A stretch of 64,000 bases of DNA from Pseudomonas sp. FP198 (lineage in GTDB: Bacteria > Pseudomonadota > Gammaproteobacteria > Pseudomonadales > Pseudomonadaceae). The DNA is taken from NCBI RefSeq assembly GCF_030687895.1, contig NZ_CP117452.1, forward strand, positions 5,509,001 to 5,573,000. The letters run 5' to 3'. The notes below the pieces were generated by a model, which saw only the letters and a program-made list of their open reading frames with translations, did no database searches and was not told the origin of the DNA. Position numbers and translations under genes: made by a program. Position 1 is the first letter of the stretch, and every line of letters begins with the position of its first letter. Shown in pieces: positions 38,647 to 48,310 of the stretch.

Positions 38647-39396
38647 ATGACATGTACGTCACCGATCCTCGAACTGGCCGCGCCCGCGCTGGCCAATGCC
38701 CTGCATACCGGTATCAACATCACCAGTGCCGCTCGGCTGGAAGTGCTCATCACACCTTATTCCGGCATGGATGCGGGCGATCTGATCGAACTGTTCTGGG
38801 ATAACTGCTACGTCGGCTCCCGCCAGGTATCCCAGGCGGATACCCATGGCGGCATCACGCTGCGGATACCGGAAAGCTTCGTCGTCAACGGGACGTCATG
38901 CATCCATTATCGCGTCATGCGGGTTGGGCGTGGGCCGGCGCTGTCGGCCCCGCAACGGGTGCAAGTCAAACTCGATTGCCCCGGGGGTCGGCCTTCGACC
39001 TTGATCGGCGATGAAAACCAGAGCCTGGCACCGGTGCGTATCCCCCAGGCCATCCGTCGCCAGGGCGTTAATCCGAATCAGATCAAGCGTGGCGTACCGC
39101 TGACCATCGAGCCCTACCTGAACATGGCCGCCGACGATGCGATCACCGTGCGCTGGGGCGACGTGCGCATGGACCTGCCTCGGATCAAACCTTGCGAGGT
39201 GGGCCAGCCGATCCATGTCTGGGTGCCACCGGAAATAATCACCGAAGCCGGCGAAGACCTGCGCCTGGAAGTGACCTATTGCATCCTTGATCGGGTAGGC
39301 AACACCTCCCATTGGGCACCGCCGCGGACATTGAAGATCGGTTGCGCGAATGCGTATCTGAAGAGCCCCGTCCAAAGCGTCGTTGATGGCCGTTGA
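38647..39396 (+). CDS. hypothetical protein with two beta-rich repeat domains
   Basis: A 249-residue protein without signal peptide or membrane helix. Two roughly 100-residue halves share a pattern: an LTI.PY/LITPYSGM-type strand, a DAI/DLI...W strand and a conserved WV/IPE segment, suggesting two Ig-like beta-sandwich repeats. I recall similar Pseudomonas proteins of unknown role. AAGGAG lies six bases before ATG 38647; in-frame upstream ATGs (38611, 38626) are less likely. It has its own promoter and stands alone. Function unknown. Confidence 0.65.
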   Translation: MTCTSPILELAAPALANALHTGINITSAARLEVLITPYSGMDAGDLIELFWDNCYVGSRQVSQADTHGGITLRIPESFVVNGTSCIHYRVMRVGRGPALSAPQRVQVKLDCPGGRPSTLIGDENQSLAPVRIPQAIRRQGVNPNQIKRGVPLTIEPYLNMAADDAITVRWGDVRMDLPRIKPCEVGQPIHVWVPPEIITEAGEDLRLEVTYCILDRVGNTSHWAPPRTLKIGCANAYLKSPVQSVVDGR

Positions 39397-39425
39397 AGCG
39401 CGCCGTCACAAAGTAATCGGTTTTT

Positions 39426-39453
39426 GTGGCAGGGATGTCCGCTCCCTCACCAC
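39426..39453. repeat. degenerate single REP hairpin
   Basis: GTGGCAGGGATGTCCGCTCCCTCACCAC: one arm of the GTGGCGAGGGAG family with several mismatches. Confidence 0.5.
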
Positions 39454-39695
39454 AAGAGCCGTTTCGCCCATGCGGGCTCCCTGAATTTAAATCCAGCCTA
39501 TAGATATTCCTAAAAGATAGTTCAAAAACATTTTATACGCGTTTAGGGTATATCGACCGGACCACCGGACATTCTTGATTTTCGCCACCGCACTCATCGC
39601 GGTGTTTTCTTGAGATGTGAGGTGGGTATGGTACGGAACACAATCGCCCCAGTGCAGGGCGCCAAGGCACTGCACGCAGCCACGGAGTGGCTGTA

Positions 39696-40937
39696 ATGTC
39701 CGATCTGGCGCAAGCAAAGGTCCATAGCGACCTGGATGTCGCTCCATTGTTATTGCCGGCACAGGTGCTGCGCACCGATGCCGAGGCAATCAAGGCCGCG
39801 CATGAACTCGCACAGGTTGCTCGCCAGCAGGCCGCGCGCCGCGATCAGCAGCGCAAGCTGCCCTGGGCGGAAATCGAGCAATTCACCCGCAGCGGGCTTG
39901 GCAGCATTGCCGTTCCTCGTGAGTACGGCGGGCCGCAAGTCTCTTCAGTGACCATCGCCGAAGTGTTCGCGATCATTTCCGCAGCCGATCCGGCCCTTGG
40001 GCAGATCCCGCAGAACCAGTTCGGCGTGCTCCAGCTGATTCTCGCCACGGGAACCGAACGGCAAAAGAAAATTCTCCTCCAGAGCGTGCTCGAAGGCTGG
40101 CGCATCGGCAACGCCGGGCCGGAGCGCGGCACCCGCAACACCCTGGACCTCAAGGCGCGGATCACCGCCGATGGCGATGGCTTCGTCATCAATGGACAGA
40201 AGTTCTACTCCACCGGCGCCCTGTTCGCCCACTGGGTCGCCGTGAAGGCATTGAATGACGAAGGTCGCCAAGTGCTGGCGTTCGTCCGGCGCGGCACCCC
40301 GGGCCTGCGCATCGTCGACGACTGGTCGGGCTTCGGCCAGCGCACCACGGCCAGCGGCACCGTGCTGCTGAACAATGTGCGGGTCGACGCCGAACTGGTC
40401 CTGGACAACTGGCGCATCAACGAAACGCCAAACGTGCAAGGCGCCTTCTCGCAGTTGATCCAGGCGGCGATTGACCTGGGCATCGCCCGCGGCGCTATCG
40501 ACGACGCTATCGCCTTCGTTCGCGAACGCGCCCGACCCTGGATCGACGCCAAGGTCGAGCGGGCCAGCGACGATCTGTACGTGATCGCCGACGTTGGCAA
40601 GCTGAAAATCGAACTGCATGCCGCCGAGGCTCTGTTGCGCAAGGCGGGACACGTACTGGACCAGGTCAACGCAGCGCCGATCACTGCACAGTCCGCCGCC
40701 CGCGCTTCGATAGCCGTCGCCGAAGCCAAGGTGCTGACCACCGAAATCGCCCTGCAAGCCAGCGAAAAACTCTTCGAGCTGGCCGGCAGCCGCGCCACCC
40801 TTGCCGAGTTCAACCTCGACCGCCACTGGCGCAACGCGCGGGTCCACACCCTGCACGACCCGGTGCGCTGGAAATACCACGCAATCGGCGATTACCACCT
40901 GAACGGGACCTTGCCCGCCCGACATTCCTGGATCTGA
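39696..40937 (+). CDS. sfnB: SfnB-family sulfur acquisition oxidoreductase
   Basis: A 413-residue acyl-CoA-dehydrogenase-like flavoprotein of the SfnB group, linked in Pseudomonas to use of dimethyl sulfone and other organosulfur compounds. The FMN/FAD-binding segment (GNAGPERGTRN and KFYSTGALFAHW) is at about 145-180, and the C-terminal signature DRHWRNARVHTLHDPVRWKYH at about 378-398 is characteristic of SfnB/DszC relatives. ATG 39696 follows GGAG. First gene of a six-gene cluster. Confidence 0.88.
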   Translation: MSDLAQAKVHSDLDVAPLLLPAQVLRTDAEAIKAAHELAQVARQQAARRDQQRKLPWAEIEQFTRSGLGSIAVPREYGGPQVSSVTIAEVFAIISAADPALGQIPQNQFGVLQLILATGTERQKKILLQSVLEGWRIGNAGPERGTRNTLDLKARITADGDGFVINGQKFYSTGALFAHWVAVKALNDEGRQVLAFVRRGTPGLRIVDDWSGFGQRTTASGTVLLNNVRVDAELVLDNWRINETPNVQGAFSQLIQAAIDLGIARGAIDDAIAFVRERARPWIDAKVERASDDLYVIADVGKLKIELHAAEALLRKAGHVLDQVNAAPITAQSAARASIAVAEAKVLTTEIALQASEKLFELAGSRATLAEFNLDRHWRNARVHTLHDPVRWKYHAIGDYHLNGTLPARHSWI

Positions 40938-40960
40938 CGACCCGACCACTGGAGCAGCAC

Positions 40961-42154
40961 ATGACGCTTTCCCAACACGTCGCGGTGATCACCAGCGATG
41001 AACAAGCCCTCATTGTCGCCAGCGACCTGGCCGATGACTTCAAGCGCGACAGCGCCCTGCGCGATCGCGAACGGCGCCTGCCGCACCCGGAGCTGGAAGC
41101 CTTCACCCGCTCCGGCCTGTGGGGCATCAGCGTGCCCAAGGCCTACGGCGGCGCGGGCGTTTCCAACGTCACGCTGGCGAAGGTCGTGGCGCTGATCGCC
41201 CAGGCCGATGGCTCGCTCGGGCAAATCCCCCAGAACCACTACTACGCCCTGGAAGTGCTGCGGGTAAACGGTAGCGAAGCCCAGAAGCAACGGCTGTATG
41301 CCGAAGTGCTGGCTGGTCAGCGGTTCGGCAACGCCCTGGCGGAGCTGGGAACCAGGACTGCTCACGAGCGCACCACCCAACTGCTTCGCGATGGCGACGG
41401 GTACCGCATCAACGGTCGCAAGTTTTACGCCACCGGGGCGATCTATGCCCAGCGCATCCCTACTTCGGTGGTGGACGAGAACGGCGTGCAGCAGTTGGCG
41501 TTCGTTCCGCGCAACAGCCAGGGTCTGACAGTCATCGATGACTGGAGCGGTTTCGGCCAGCGCACCACGGGCAGCGGCTCGGTGGTGTTCGAAGCCGTGC
41601 ATGTCGCTGCCGAAGACATCGTGCCGTTCCAGAGCGCCTTCGAACGCCCTACTCCGGTGGGCCCGTTGGCGCAGATTCTCCATGCCGCCATCGACACCGG
41701 CATTGCCCGCGCCGCCTATGAAGATGCGTTGCATTTTGTCCGTAGCAAAACCCGGCCGTGGATCGACGCCACCAGCGATGTCGCCACCCAGGATCCGCAT
41801 ACGCTCAAGAGCTTCGGTCACCTCGGCGTTCGCCTGCACGCCGCCGAAGCCTTGCTGGAGCGCGCCGGCGAATTCCTCGACCGCGCCCAGGCCGACACCA
41901 ATGCCGAAACGGTGGCGGCGGCCTCGATTGCCGTGGCCGAAGCCCGGGCCATCAGCACCGAAATCTCCCTGGCCGCCGGCAGCACGCTGTTCGAACTGGC
42001 CGGCAGCCAGGCGACCCTGGCCGAACATGGCCTGGATCGTCACTGGCGCAACGCCCGGGTGCACACCCTGCATGACCCGGTGCGCTGGAAATATCACGCG
42101 GTCGGCAATTTCTACCTCAACGACGAAAAACCACCGCTGCGAGGGACCATCTGA
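40961..42154 (+). CDS. second SfnB-family oxidoreductase (paralogue)
   Basis: A 397-residue protein paralogous to the preceding gene over its full length, sharing the WSGFGQRTTGSGSV motif and the same ending LDRHWRNARVHTLHDPVRWKYH, with different N-terminal residues. The pair arose by duplication. Its stop overlaps the next start (TGATG). Each may act on a different sulfur substrate or in a different step, or the two may form a heteromer. Function inferred. Confidence 0.87.
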   Translation: MTLSQHVAVITSDEQALIVASDLADDFKRDSALRDRERRLPHPELEAFTRSGLWGISVPKAYGGAGVSNVTLAKVVALIAQADGSLGQIPQNHYYALEVLRVNGSEAQKQRLYAEVLAGQRFGNALAELGTRTAHERTTQLLRDGDGYRINGRKFYATGAIYAQRIPTSVVDENGVQQLAFVPRNSQGLTVIDDWSGFGQRTTGSGSVVFEAVHVAAEDIVPFQSAFERPTPVGPLAQILHAAIDTGIARAAYEDALHFVRSKTRPWIDATSDVATQDPHTLKSFGHLGVRLHAAEALLERAGEFLDRAQADTNAETVAAASIAVAEARAISTEISLAAGSTLFELAGSQATLAEHGLDRHWRNARVHTLHDPVRWKYHAVGNFYLNDEKPPLRGTI

Positions 42155-43512
42155 TGGCCCTCGGCAAGAAAAAAATCCTCCTCAACGCGTTCAACATGAA
42201 CTGCATCGGCCATATCAACCACGGCTTGTGGACGCATCCGCAGGACACCTCGACCCAGTACAACACGCTCGAATACTGGACCGGCCTGGCCCAGCTACTG
42301 GAGCGCGGTCTGTTCGACGGGTTGTTCATTGCCGATATCGTCGGGGTCTATGACGTTTACCAGCAATCGGTGGATGTCACGCTGAAAGAGTCGATCCAGC
42401 TGCCGGTCAACGACCCGTTGCTGCTGGTCTCGGCAATGGCTGCCGTCACCCGCAACCTCGGCTTCGGCCTCACCGCCAACCTCACCTATGAGCCGCCGTA
42501 CCTGTTCGCCCGACGCATGAGCACGCTGGACCACCTGAGCCGCGGCCGGGTTGGCTGGAACATTGTCACCGGTTACCTGGACAGCGCCGCGAAAGCCATG
42601 GGCCTTGGCGCGCAGGTCGAGCACGACCGCCGTTATGACCAGGCCGACGAGTACCTGGAGGTGCTCTACCAACTCTGGGAGGGCAGCTGGGAAGACGATG
42701 CGGTGCTCAACGATCGCCAGCAACGGATCTACGCCCAGCCAGAAAAAGTGCACAAGGTCAGGCACCAGGGCGAGTTCTATCAGGTCGAGGGTTATCACCT
42801 CTGCGAGCCATCGCCCCAACGCACACCGGTACTGTTCCAGGCCGGCAGCTCCGAGCGCGGGCTGTTGTTCGCCGGGCGCCATGCCGAGTGCGTGTTCATC
42901 AGCGGCCAGAACAAGCCGGCGACCAGGGCCCAGGTGGACAAGGTTCGCGCCAGCGCCGTCGCGGCCGGGCGCAATGCAGAGGACATCAAGGTGTTCATGG
43001 GCCTGAACGTGATTGTCGGCGAGACCGAAGCAGCGGCCTGGGCCAAGCATGCCGAGTACCTGGGGTATGCCAGCGCCGAGGCCGGCGTGGCGCATTTCTC
43101 CGCGTCGACGGGCATCGACTTTTCCGAGTACGAACTGGACGAACCGATTCAGTACGTGAAGAGCAACGCCATCCAGTCCGCGACCAAGACCTTGCAGAAC
43201 AACGACTGGACCCGACGCAAGCTTCTGGAGCAACACGCCTTGGGCGGTCGCTACATCACCGTTGTCGGCTCGCCCGAACAGGTCGCCGACGAGCTGGAAT
43301 CGTGGATCACCGAGACCGGCCTCGACGGCTTCAACCTGACCCGCATCGTCACGCCACAAAGCTACGTGGATTTCATCGACCTGGTGATTCCCGAGCTGCA
43401 GCGCCGCGGGTCGTACAAGACCGAATACGACGGGGGGACGTTGCGGGAAAAGCTGTTTCACGCGCAAGCGCGACTACCCGGCCAACACACTGGCTCGAAC
43501 TACCGGCGATGA
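42154..43512 (+). CDS. NtaA/SnaA/DszA/DmoA-type FMN-dependent monooxygenase
   Basis: A 452-residue luciferase-like monooxygenase. The reduced-flavin binding TIM barrel shows the stretches GLFDGLFIADIVGVYD (about 51-66), DHLSRGRVGWNIVTGY (about 126-141) and the LFQAGSSERGLLFAGRHAECVF segment. Relatives cleave C-S or C-N bonds (DszA dibenzothiophene sulfone, DmoA dimethyl sulfide, NtaA nitrilotriacetate). In this context it may act on an organosulfur compound together with the SfnB pair. It needs a separate flavin reductase, not found here. Confidence 0.86.
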   Translation: MALGKKKILLNAFNMNCIGHINHGLWTHPQDTSTQYNTLEYWTGLAQLLERGLFDGLFIADIVGVYDVYQQSVDVTLKESIQLPVNDPLLLVSAMAAVTRNLGFGLTANLTYEPPYLFARRMSTLDHLSRGRVGWNIVTGYLDSAAKAMGLGAQVEHDRRYDQADEYLEVLYQLWEGSWEDDAVLNDRQQRIYAQPEKVHKVRHQGEFYQVEGYHLCEPSPQRTPVLFQAGSSERGLLFAGRHAECVFISGQNKPATRAQVDKVRASAVAAGRNAEDIKVFMGLNVIVGETEAAAWAKHAEYLGYASAEAGVAHFSASTGIDFSEYELDEPIQYVKSNAIQSATKTLQNNDWTRRKLLEQHALGGRYITVVGSPEQVADELESWITETGLDGFNLTRIVTPQSYVDFIDLVIPELQRRGSYKTEYDGGTLREKLFHAQARLPGQHTGSNYRR

Positions 43513-43538
43513 CCCCGTGGAGCAGCCCTGACCAACCT

Positions 43539-43665
43539 GTGGCGAGGGGATTTATCCCCGCTGGGGCGCGAAGCGGCCCTGAAATCTGAAGCTGCGGTGT
43601 ATCAGGCTGACGGCACTGGCTTTGGGGCTGCTTCGCAGCCCAGCGGGGATAAATCCCCTCACCAC
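43539..43665. repeat. REPIN, GTGGCGAGGGGAT family
   Basis: GTGGCGAGGGGATTTATCCC / GGGGATAAATCCCCTCACCAC arms around about 85 bases, inside the cluster between the monooxygenase and metQ-like genes. The inner bases include a GGGGCTGCTTCGCAGCCC stem. Confidence 0.9.
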
Positions 43666-43703
43666 AAAAACCTCTTTACCCAAAAATGACTGGAACAACC
43701 AAC

Positions 43704-44513
43704 ATGACCAAGCAACTCCTGACCCTGCCAGTCAAAGCACTGGCCCTGGCCCTCGGCCTGTTCAGTTCAGCGCTGTTCGCCGCCGACGCGCCGTTGAAAA
43801 TCGGCACCACCGCCGCCTTCGCCATTCCTCTGGAGGCCGCCGTCGAAGAGGCCGGCAAACAAGGCCTGAAGGTTGAGCTGGTGGAATTCAGTGACTGGAT
43901 CGCGCCTAACGTCAGCCTCGCTTCGGGTGACATTGACGTGAATTATTTCCAGCACATTCCCTTCCTGGAAAACGCCAAGGCCGCCGCTGGGTTCGACCTG
44001 GTGCCGTTCGCGCCGGGCATCATCAACAACGTCGGCCTCTACTCGAAAAAATATAAAAGCTTCGACGAGCTGCCCGAAGGCGCGAGCGTCGCCATTGCCA
44101 ACGACCCGATCAACAGCGGTCGCGGCTTGCAACTGCTGGCCAAGGCCGGGCTGATCCAGCTCAAGCCGGGCGTCGGCTACAAGGCCACCGAAGACGATAT
44201 TGTCGCCAACCCAAGGAAGATCAAGATCCTGCAGGTCGAAGCCGTGCAACTGGTGCGCGCCTATGAAGACGCCGATCTGGTGCAGGGTTATCCGGCCTAT
44301 ATCCGCCTGGCGAACACCTTCGACGCGACGTCCGCGTTGCTGTTCGACGGCCTCGATCACAAGGAATACGTCATCCAGTTCGTGATCCAGCCCAAGAGCA
44401 AAAGCGACCCGCGGCTGATCAAGTTCGTCGATATCTATCAGCACTCCCCGGCCGTGCGCGCAGCCTTGGACAAGGCCCATGGCAAGCTCTATCAAGCCGG
44501 CTGGGAAAGCTGA
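43704..44513 (+). CDS. metQ: MetQ/NlpA-family substrate-binding protein
   Basis: A 269-residue binding protein with a signal peptide (about 1-28, [10 protein letters not shown]). The NlpA signature is visible: [30 protein letters not shown] and [19 protein letters not shown]. No lipobox cysteine. In the MetNIQ family it binds D- or L-methionine; here, with SfnB and a DszA-like enzyme, it may bind a sulfone or sulfoxide. ATG 43704 preferred over 43686. First of three transporter genes. Confidence 0.88.
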   Translation: MTKQLLTLPVKALALALGLFSSALFAADAPLKIGTTAAFAIPLEAAVEEAGKQGLKVELVEFSDWIAPNVSLASGDIDVNYFQHIPFLENAKAAAGFDLVPFAPGIINNVGLYSKKYKSFDELPEGASVAIANDPINSGRGLQLLAKAGLIQLKPGVGYKATEDDIVANPRKIKILQVEAVQLVRAYEDADLVQGYPAYIRLANTFDATSALLFDGLDHKEYVIQFVIQPKSKSDPRLIKFVDIYQHSPAVRAALDKAHGKLYQAGWES

Positions 44514-44514
44514 T

Positions 44515-45639
44515 ATGAATGCCGTCAACGCTTTGCTTGAACAGCAAACGCCCACGCGCCGAAGCGCCGAAAGCACCGAGCTGCACCCACAGCTCAACCG
44601 CGCCCACGTGCGTTTTGTCGGACTGGGCAAAACCTACCGGGGCGCCCAAGGACCGGTGAACGCGCTGCACGGCATCGACCTGGCGATCCAGCGCGGCGAG
44701 GTGTTCGGCATCATCGGCCGCAGCGGCGCCGGCAAGTCATCACTGATCCGCACCATCAACCGCCTCGAACAACCCACCAGCGGTCGGGTGCTGATCGATC
44801 AGGTGGACATCGGCGAGTTCGATGAAGATCACCTGGTCGAGCTGCGCCGCCGCATCGGCATGATCTTCCAGCATTTCAACCTGATGTCGGCCAAGACCGT
44901 CTGGCAGAACGTCGAGCTGCCGCTGAAAGTCGCCGGGGTGCCCAAGGAGCAACGCCAGCGCAAGGTCCGCGAGCTGCTCGAACTGGTGGGCCTGGATAGC
45001 AAGCACAAGGCCTATCCGGCACAACTCTCAGGCGGGCAGAAGCAGCGGGTCGGCATCGCCCGGGCGCTGGTCCACGATCCGCAGATCCTGCTGTGTGACG
45101 AGGCCACTTCGGCGCTGGATCCGGAGACCACTCAGTCGATCCTCGGCCTGCTGCGGGAGATCAACCAGCGTCTGGGCCTGACGATCGTGCTGATTACCCA
45201 CGAGATGGCGGTGATCCGCGAAGTCTGCGACCGGGTGGTGGTGCTGGAACAAGGGCGGATCGTTGAGCAGGGGCCGGTCTGGGAAGTCTTCGGCAACCCG
45301 CAACATGAGGTCAGCCGGACGCTGCTGGCGCCGTTGCAGCACGCGCTGCCTGAAGAACTGCAGAATCGTTTGCAGCCGCAACCGGCATCGGCGGACGCCG
45401 CCACGGTGCTGCGCCTGCAATTCACCGGTACCGCCCGCGATGAACCGGACCTCGCAGCCCTGTTCGGCGCCCTCGGTGGCCGGGTGCGACTGTTGCACGG
45501 CGGCATCGAGCGGATCCAGGGACATGGGCTGGGACAATTACTGCTGGCCGTGAGCGGCTCCTCACTGGGCGCCGAGGAATTGCGTCAGCGGGCAGCTACA
45601 TGGGCGCAACGGGTGGAGGTGCTGGGTTATGTGGTTTGA
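44515..45639 (+). CDS. metN: MetN-type ABC transporter ATP-binding protein
   Basis: A 374-residue ATPase with a C-terminal NIL/ACT domain as in MetN. Walker [10 protein letters not shown] near 76-84, signature [16 protein letters not shown] near 180-195, Walker [12 protein letters not shown] near 202-212. The N-terminal 40 residues are longer than in canonical MetN. ATG 44515 lies directly after the binding-protein stop. It overlaps metI by 11 bases. Confidence 0.9.
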   Translation: MNAVNALLEQQTPTRRSAESTELHPQLNRAHVRFVGLGKTYRGAQGPVNALHGIDLAIQRGEVFGIIGRSGAGKSSLIRTINRLEQPTSGRVLIDQVDIGEFDEDHLVELRRRIGMIFQHFNLMSAKTVWQNVELPLKVAGVPKEQRQRKVRELLELVGLDSKHKAYPAQLSGGQKQRVGIARALVHDPQILLCDEATSALDPETTQSILGLLREINQRLGLTIVLITHEMAVIREVCDRVVVLEQGRIVEQGPVWEVFGNPQHEVSRTLLAPLQHALPEELQNRLQPQPASADAATVLRLQFTGTARDEPDLAALFGALGGRVRLLHGGIERIQGHGLGQLLLAVSGSSLGAEELRQRAATWAQRVEVLGYVV

Positions 45640-46273
45640 TCGGTTATTGCAGGGTTTCATCGACACGTTCCTCATGGTTGGCGTGTCGTCATTGATCGCG
45701 TTGCTGGCGGGCATTCCGCTGGCGGTTATCCTGGTCACCAGCGGCAAGGGCGGCATTTACCAGGCACCGGCGCTGAACCGTGCCTTGGGCGCGTTCGTGA
45801 ACCTGTTTCGCTCGATCCCGTTCCTGATCCTGATGGTGGCGCTGATTCCGTTCACCCGGCTGATCGTCGGCACGACCTACGGCGTGTGGGCTGCGGTGGT
45901 GCCACTGACCATCGCCGCGACGCCTTTTTTTGCCCGCATCGCCGAAGTCAGCCTGCGGGAAGTCGACCACGGCCTGATCGAAGCGGCGCAGGCCATGGGC
46001 TGCCGGCGCTGGCATATCGTCTGGCACGTATTGCTGCCCGAGGCGCTGCCAGGCATCGTCGGCGGTTTTACCATCACGTTGGTGACCATGATCAATTCCT
46101 CGGCCATGGCCGGGGCGATCGGCGCCGGTGGCCTGGGTGACATCGCCTACCGTTACGGCTACCAGCGGTTCGACAGCCAGATCATGCTCACGGTTATCGT
46201 GCTGCTGGTGGCGCTGGTCGCGGTGATTCAGTTGGGGGGCGATCGTCTGGCGCGCGGCCTGAACAAACGCTGA
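45629..46273 (+). CDS. metI: MetI-type ABC transporter permease
   Basis: A 214-residue permease with about five helices and an EAA loop ([20 protein letters not shown] near 117-136). It overlaps metN by 11 bases, so the three genes are one translational unit. Methionine-type family; substrate inferred. Confidence 0.92.
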   Translation: MWFDRLLQGFIDTFLMVGVSSLIALLAGIPLAVILVTSGKGGIYQAPALNRALGAFVNLFRSIPFLILMVALIPFTRLIVGTTYGVWAAVVPLTIAATPFFARIAEVSLREVDHGLIEAAQAMGCRRWHIVWHVLLPEALPGIVGGFTITLVTMINSSAMAGAIGAGGLGDIAYRYGYQRFDSQIMLTVIVLLVALVAVIQLGGDRLARGLNKR

Positions 46274-46286
46274 AGCGCGACTCATT

Positions 46287-46310
46287 GTGGGAGCGAGCCT
46301 GCTCGCGATT
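46287..46310. repeat. single REP half-site
   Basis: GTGGGAGCGAGCCTGCTCGC followed by GATT; no inverted partner within 100 bases. Confidence 0.75.
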
Positions 46311-46367
46311 GGCGGCCGGCGGGCTTGCGGTATAGTCATCAAACACTCCCCAGCAAAGCCCGCGATC

Positions 46368-46997
46368 ATGAAACACACTGCCGAAGACCTGCACGTCATC
46401 ACCGCCACGACCCTGGGTCATTACAACGCCGTGGCCGATAATTTTCGCGAAGGCACCCGCGATCATGATGTCAGCCAGAACATCGATGCGTTGCTGCGCC
46501 ACATTCAGGCCCAGGCACCGTTTCATATTCTCGACTTCGGCTGCGGTCCGGGGCGGGATTTGCGTACGTTCACCGGCATGGGCCATGTCGCGGTCGGCCT
46601 GGACGGTTCCGAAGAATTCGCCCGGATGGCCTGCCAGGACAGCGGGTGCGAGGTGCGGCAACAGGATTTCCTGAAGCTCGACCTGCCGGCCGAACGCTTT
46701 GATGGAATTTTCGCCAACGCGGTGCTGTTTCATATTCCTGTCCAGGAACTGCCACGGGTTCTCAGAGAACTGCACGCGACGCTCAAGCCTGGCGGCGTGC
46801 TGTTCAGCTCAAATCCTCGCGGCGAAAACCAGGAAGGCTGGAACGGCCAGCGCTTCGGCGCCTACCACGACCTCGACGCCTGGCGCAGGCTGCTGGGCGC
46901 AGCAGGCTTTGTGGAGCTGGAGCATTATTACCGGCCAGCGGGGCTGCCACGGGAACAGCAGCCTTGGTTGGCGAGTGTGTGGCGTAAACCTGCTTAG
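46368..46997 (+). CDS. class I SAM-dependent methyltransferase
   Basis: A 209-residue methyltransferase. SAM-binding motif I ILDFGCGPGRDLRTF near residues 53-67, acidic loop VGLDGSEEF near 74-82 and motif III LKPGGVLFSS near 140-149. Resembles UbiE/Tellurite-type small methyltransferases. Substrate unknown. It starts 94 bases after metI. Confidence 0.88.
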   Translation: MKHTAEDLHVITATTLGHYNAVADNFREGTRDHDVSQNIDALLRHIQAQAPFHILDFGCGPGRDLRTFTGMGHVAVGLDGSEEFARMACQDSGCEVRQQDFLKLDLPAERFDGIFANAVLFHIPVQELPRVLRELHATLKPGGVLFSSNPRGENQEGWNGQRFGAYHDLDAWRRLLGAAGFVELEHYYRPAGLPREQQPWLASVWRKPA

Positions 46998-47008
46998 GAC
47001 TTGAGGGC

Positions 47009-47109
47009 GCCATCGCGAGCAAGCTCGCTCCCACATTCGATCAGTTGTGAACTCATGATCTGTGAGCAGCGCAATTCCAATGTGGGAGCGAGCTTGCTCG
47101 CGATAGCGC
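47009..47109. repeat. REPIN, GTGGGAGCGAGC family
   Basis: Inverted arms CATCGCGAGCAAGCTCGCTC and GAGCGAGCTTGCTCGCGATA, separated by about 50 bases, between convergent methyltransferase and solute-binding gene. Confidence 0.92.
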
Positions 47110-47157
47110 TCCAATAGTCAATGAAGCTTGAAGGCTTGGCCTCATCGCCTGGAAGCT

Positions 47158-47724
47158 TCACTCCGGCTGTTTCAACCACTTCTGCGACAACTGCTCAAGC
47201 CGCCCATCCTCCTTGATCCGCGCCAGGGCATTGTCCAGGCTGGCCTTGAACGCCGGGTTGTCCTTCTGGAACGGAATCACCAGGCTGGGCGGCGGGCCTT
47301 TCTTATCCTGCGCCTGGAACGACTGCGCCATGACCAGCGGACGTTGCGACTCGTCCTTGCTCGCCAGCAACTGCGCATCCGGTTGGCTGTAGGGGGTACT
47401 GGTATCGAAACGATCCGCCAGTTCCGGGGTCAGTGCTATGTGATTGATGGCGACGTCGTATTTGCCGGTTTCTACACCGGCCAACAAATCCTCGGCATCG
47501 GTGACAACGAAATCGGCCCGTACATCGAGTTCGTTCGCGAGCATTTCGCCCAGCTCCACTTCGAAGCCGGTGAGTTTGCCGTCTTCCTTGAAGTTGAAGG
47601 GCGCCGTGTTGGCCTCAAGAGCGATGCGCAACTCGCCCCGGTCGTTGATATCGTCGATCAATTCGGCATGGGCCAAAGGGCTCAAAAGAGGTAGCAGGCA
47701 GATCAGGCCAGGCAGGAAACGCAT
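47158..47724 (-). CDS. shortened periplasmic solute-binding protein (type 3 family)
   Basis: A 188-residue protein with a signal peptide (about 1-20, AHA-E). The N-terminal lobe is typical of polar amino-acid binding proteins (ELRIALEANTAPFNFKEDGKLTGFEVELGEMLANEL). After TPYSQPDAQLLASKDES, at about residue 110, the usual second-lobe block of 60-70 residues is missing and the sequence goes straight to the C-terminal helices (FKASLDNALARIKEDGRLEQLSQKWL). Normal relatives are about 250-270 residues. The reading frame is intact. AGGAGTG precedes ATG 47724. No permease or ATPase is adjacent. Confidence 0.8.
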   Translation of the reverse strand: MRFLPGLICLLPLLSPLAHAELIDDINDRGELRIALEANTAPFNFKEDGKLTGFEVELGEMLANELDVRADFVVTDAEDLLAGVETGKYDVAINHIALTPELADRFDTSTPYSQPDAQLLASKDESQRPLVMAQSFQAQDKKGPPPSLVIPFQKDNPAFKASLDNALARIKEDGRLEQLSQKWLKQPE

Positions 47725-47856
47725 GGTCACTCCTAGAATTTTTACAAGCGACGCTCGTCTCAGGCTCGCTTTGCTATGGTTGTTGCAGGCTTCGACAACG
47801 ATTGTTCATGAAGTTGTCATGACTCAGCGGATTTCATCGAAAAACTGGAGAAAAAA

Positions 47857-48282
47857 ATGAAAAGCTTTATGTCTCGTGCCGCGTTGGCTGGCCTGTTGTT
47901 GGGCACCTCGATGCTGGCAACAGCGGCGACCCCGGCCCCCAAGGGCGCAGAAGTGTTCATCGTTTCCCCGGAAGATGGCGCCACCGTCAGCCAGGAATTC
48001 AAGGTCAAGTTCGGCGTCAAGAATATCGCCCTGGCTCCGGCGGGCGATGTGACCAAGAACACTGGCCATCACCATTTGCTGATCGATGTCGACGACGTGC
48101 CGAAGGAAGGCGCGCCGATTCCGACCGACGCCCACCACATGCACTTCGGCAAGGCACAAACCGAGGCCACCATCAAGCTGGCCCCGGGCAAGCACACCTT
48201 GCAATTGATCCTGGGCGACAGCGGCCATATGCCATTCGACCCGTCGATTGTCTCCGAGAAAATCACGGTGAATGTGAAGTAA
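47857..48282 (+). CDS. DUF4399 secreted protein
   Basis: A 141-residue protein with a signal peptide (about 1-24, ATA-A). DUF4399 fold with conserved His residues in KNTGHHHLLIDV (about 67-78), DAHHMHFGKAQTEA and GDSGHMPFDP, suggesting a metal-binding beta-sandwich exported to the periplasm. GGAG precedes ATG 47857. It is divergent from the solute-binding gene and ends before a REPIN and the serA terminator. Function unknown. Confidence 0.85.
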   Translation: MKSFMSRAALAGLLLGTSMLATAATPAPKGAEVFIVSPEDGATVSQEFKVKFGVKNIALAPAGDVTKNTGHHHLLIDVDDVPKEGAPIPTDAHHMHFGKAQTEATIKLAPGKHTLQLILGDSGHMPFDPSIVSEKITVNVK

Positions 48283-48310
48283 CGCCGTATCGACTGACAC
48301 AACGCAGGCC

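Noticed and set aside
39487..39793. Small minus-strand frames upstream of sfnB
   Set aside because: Overlap the start of sfnB and match no family; no convincing ribosome site.
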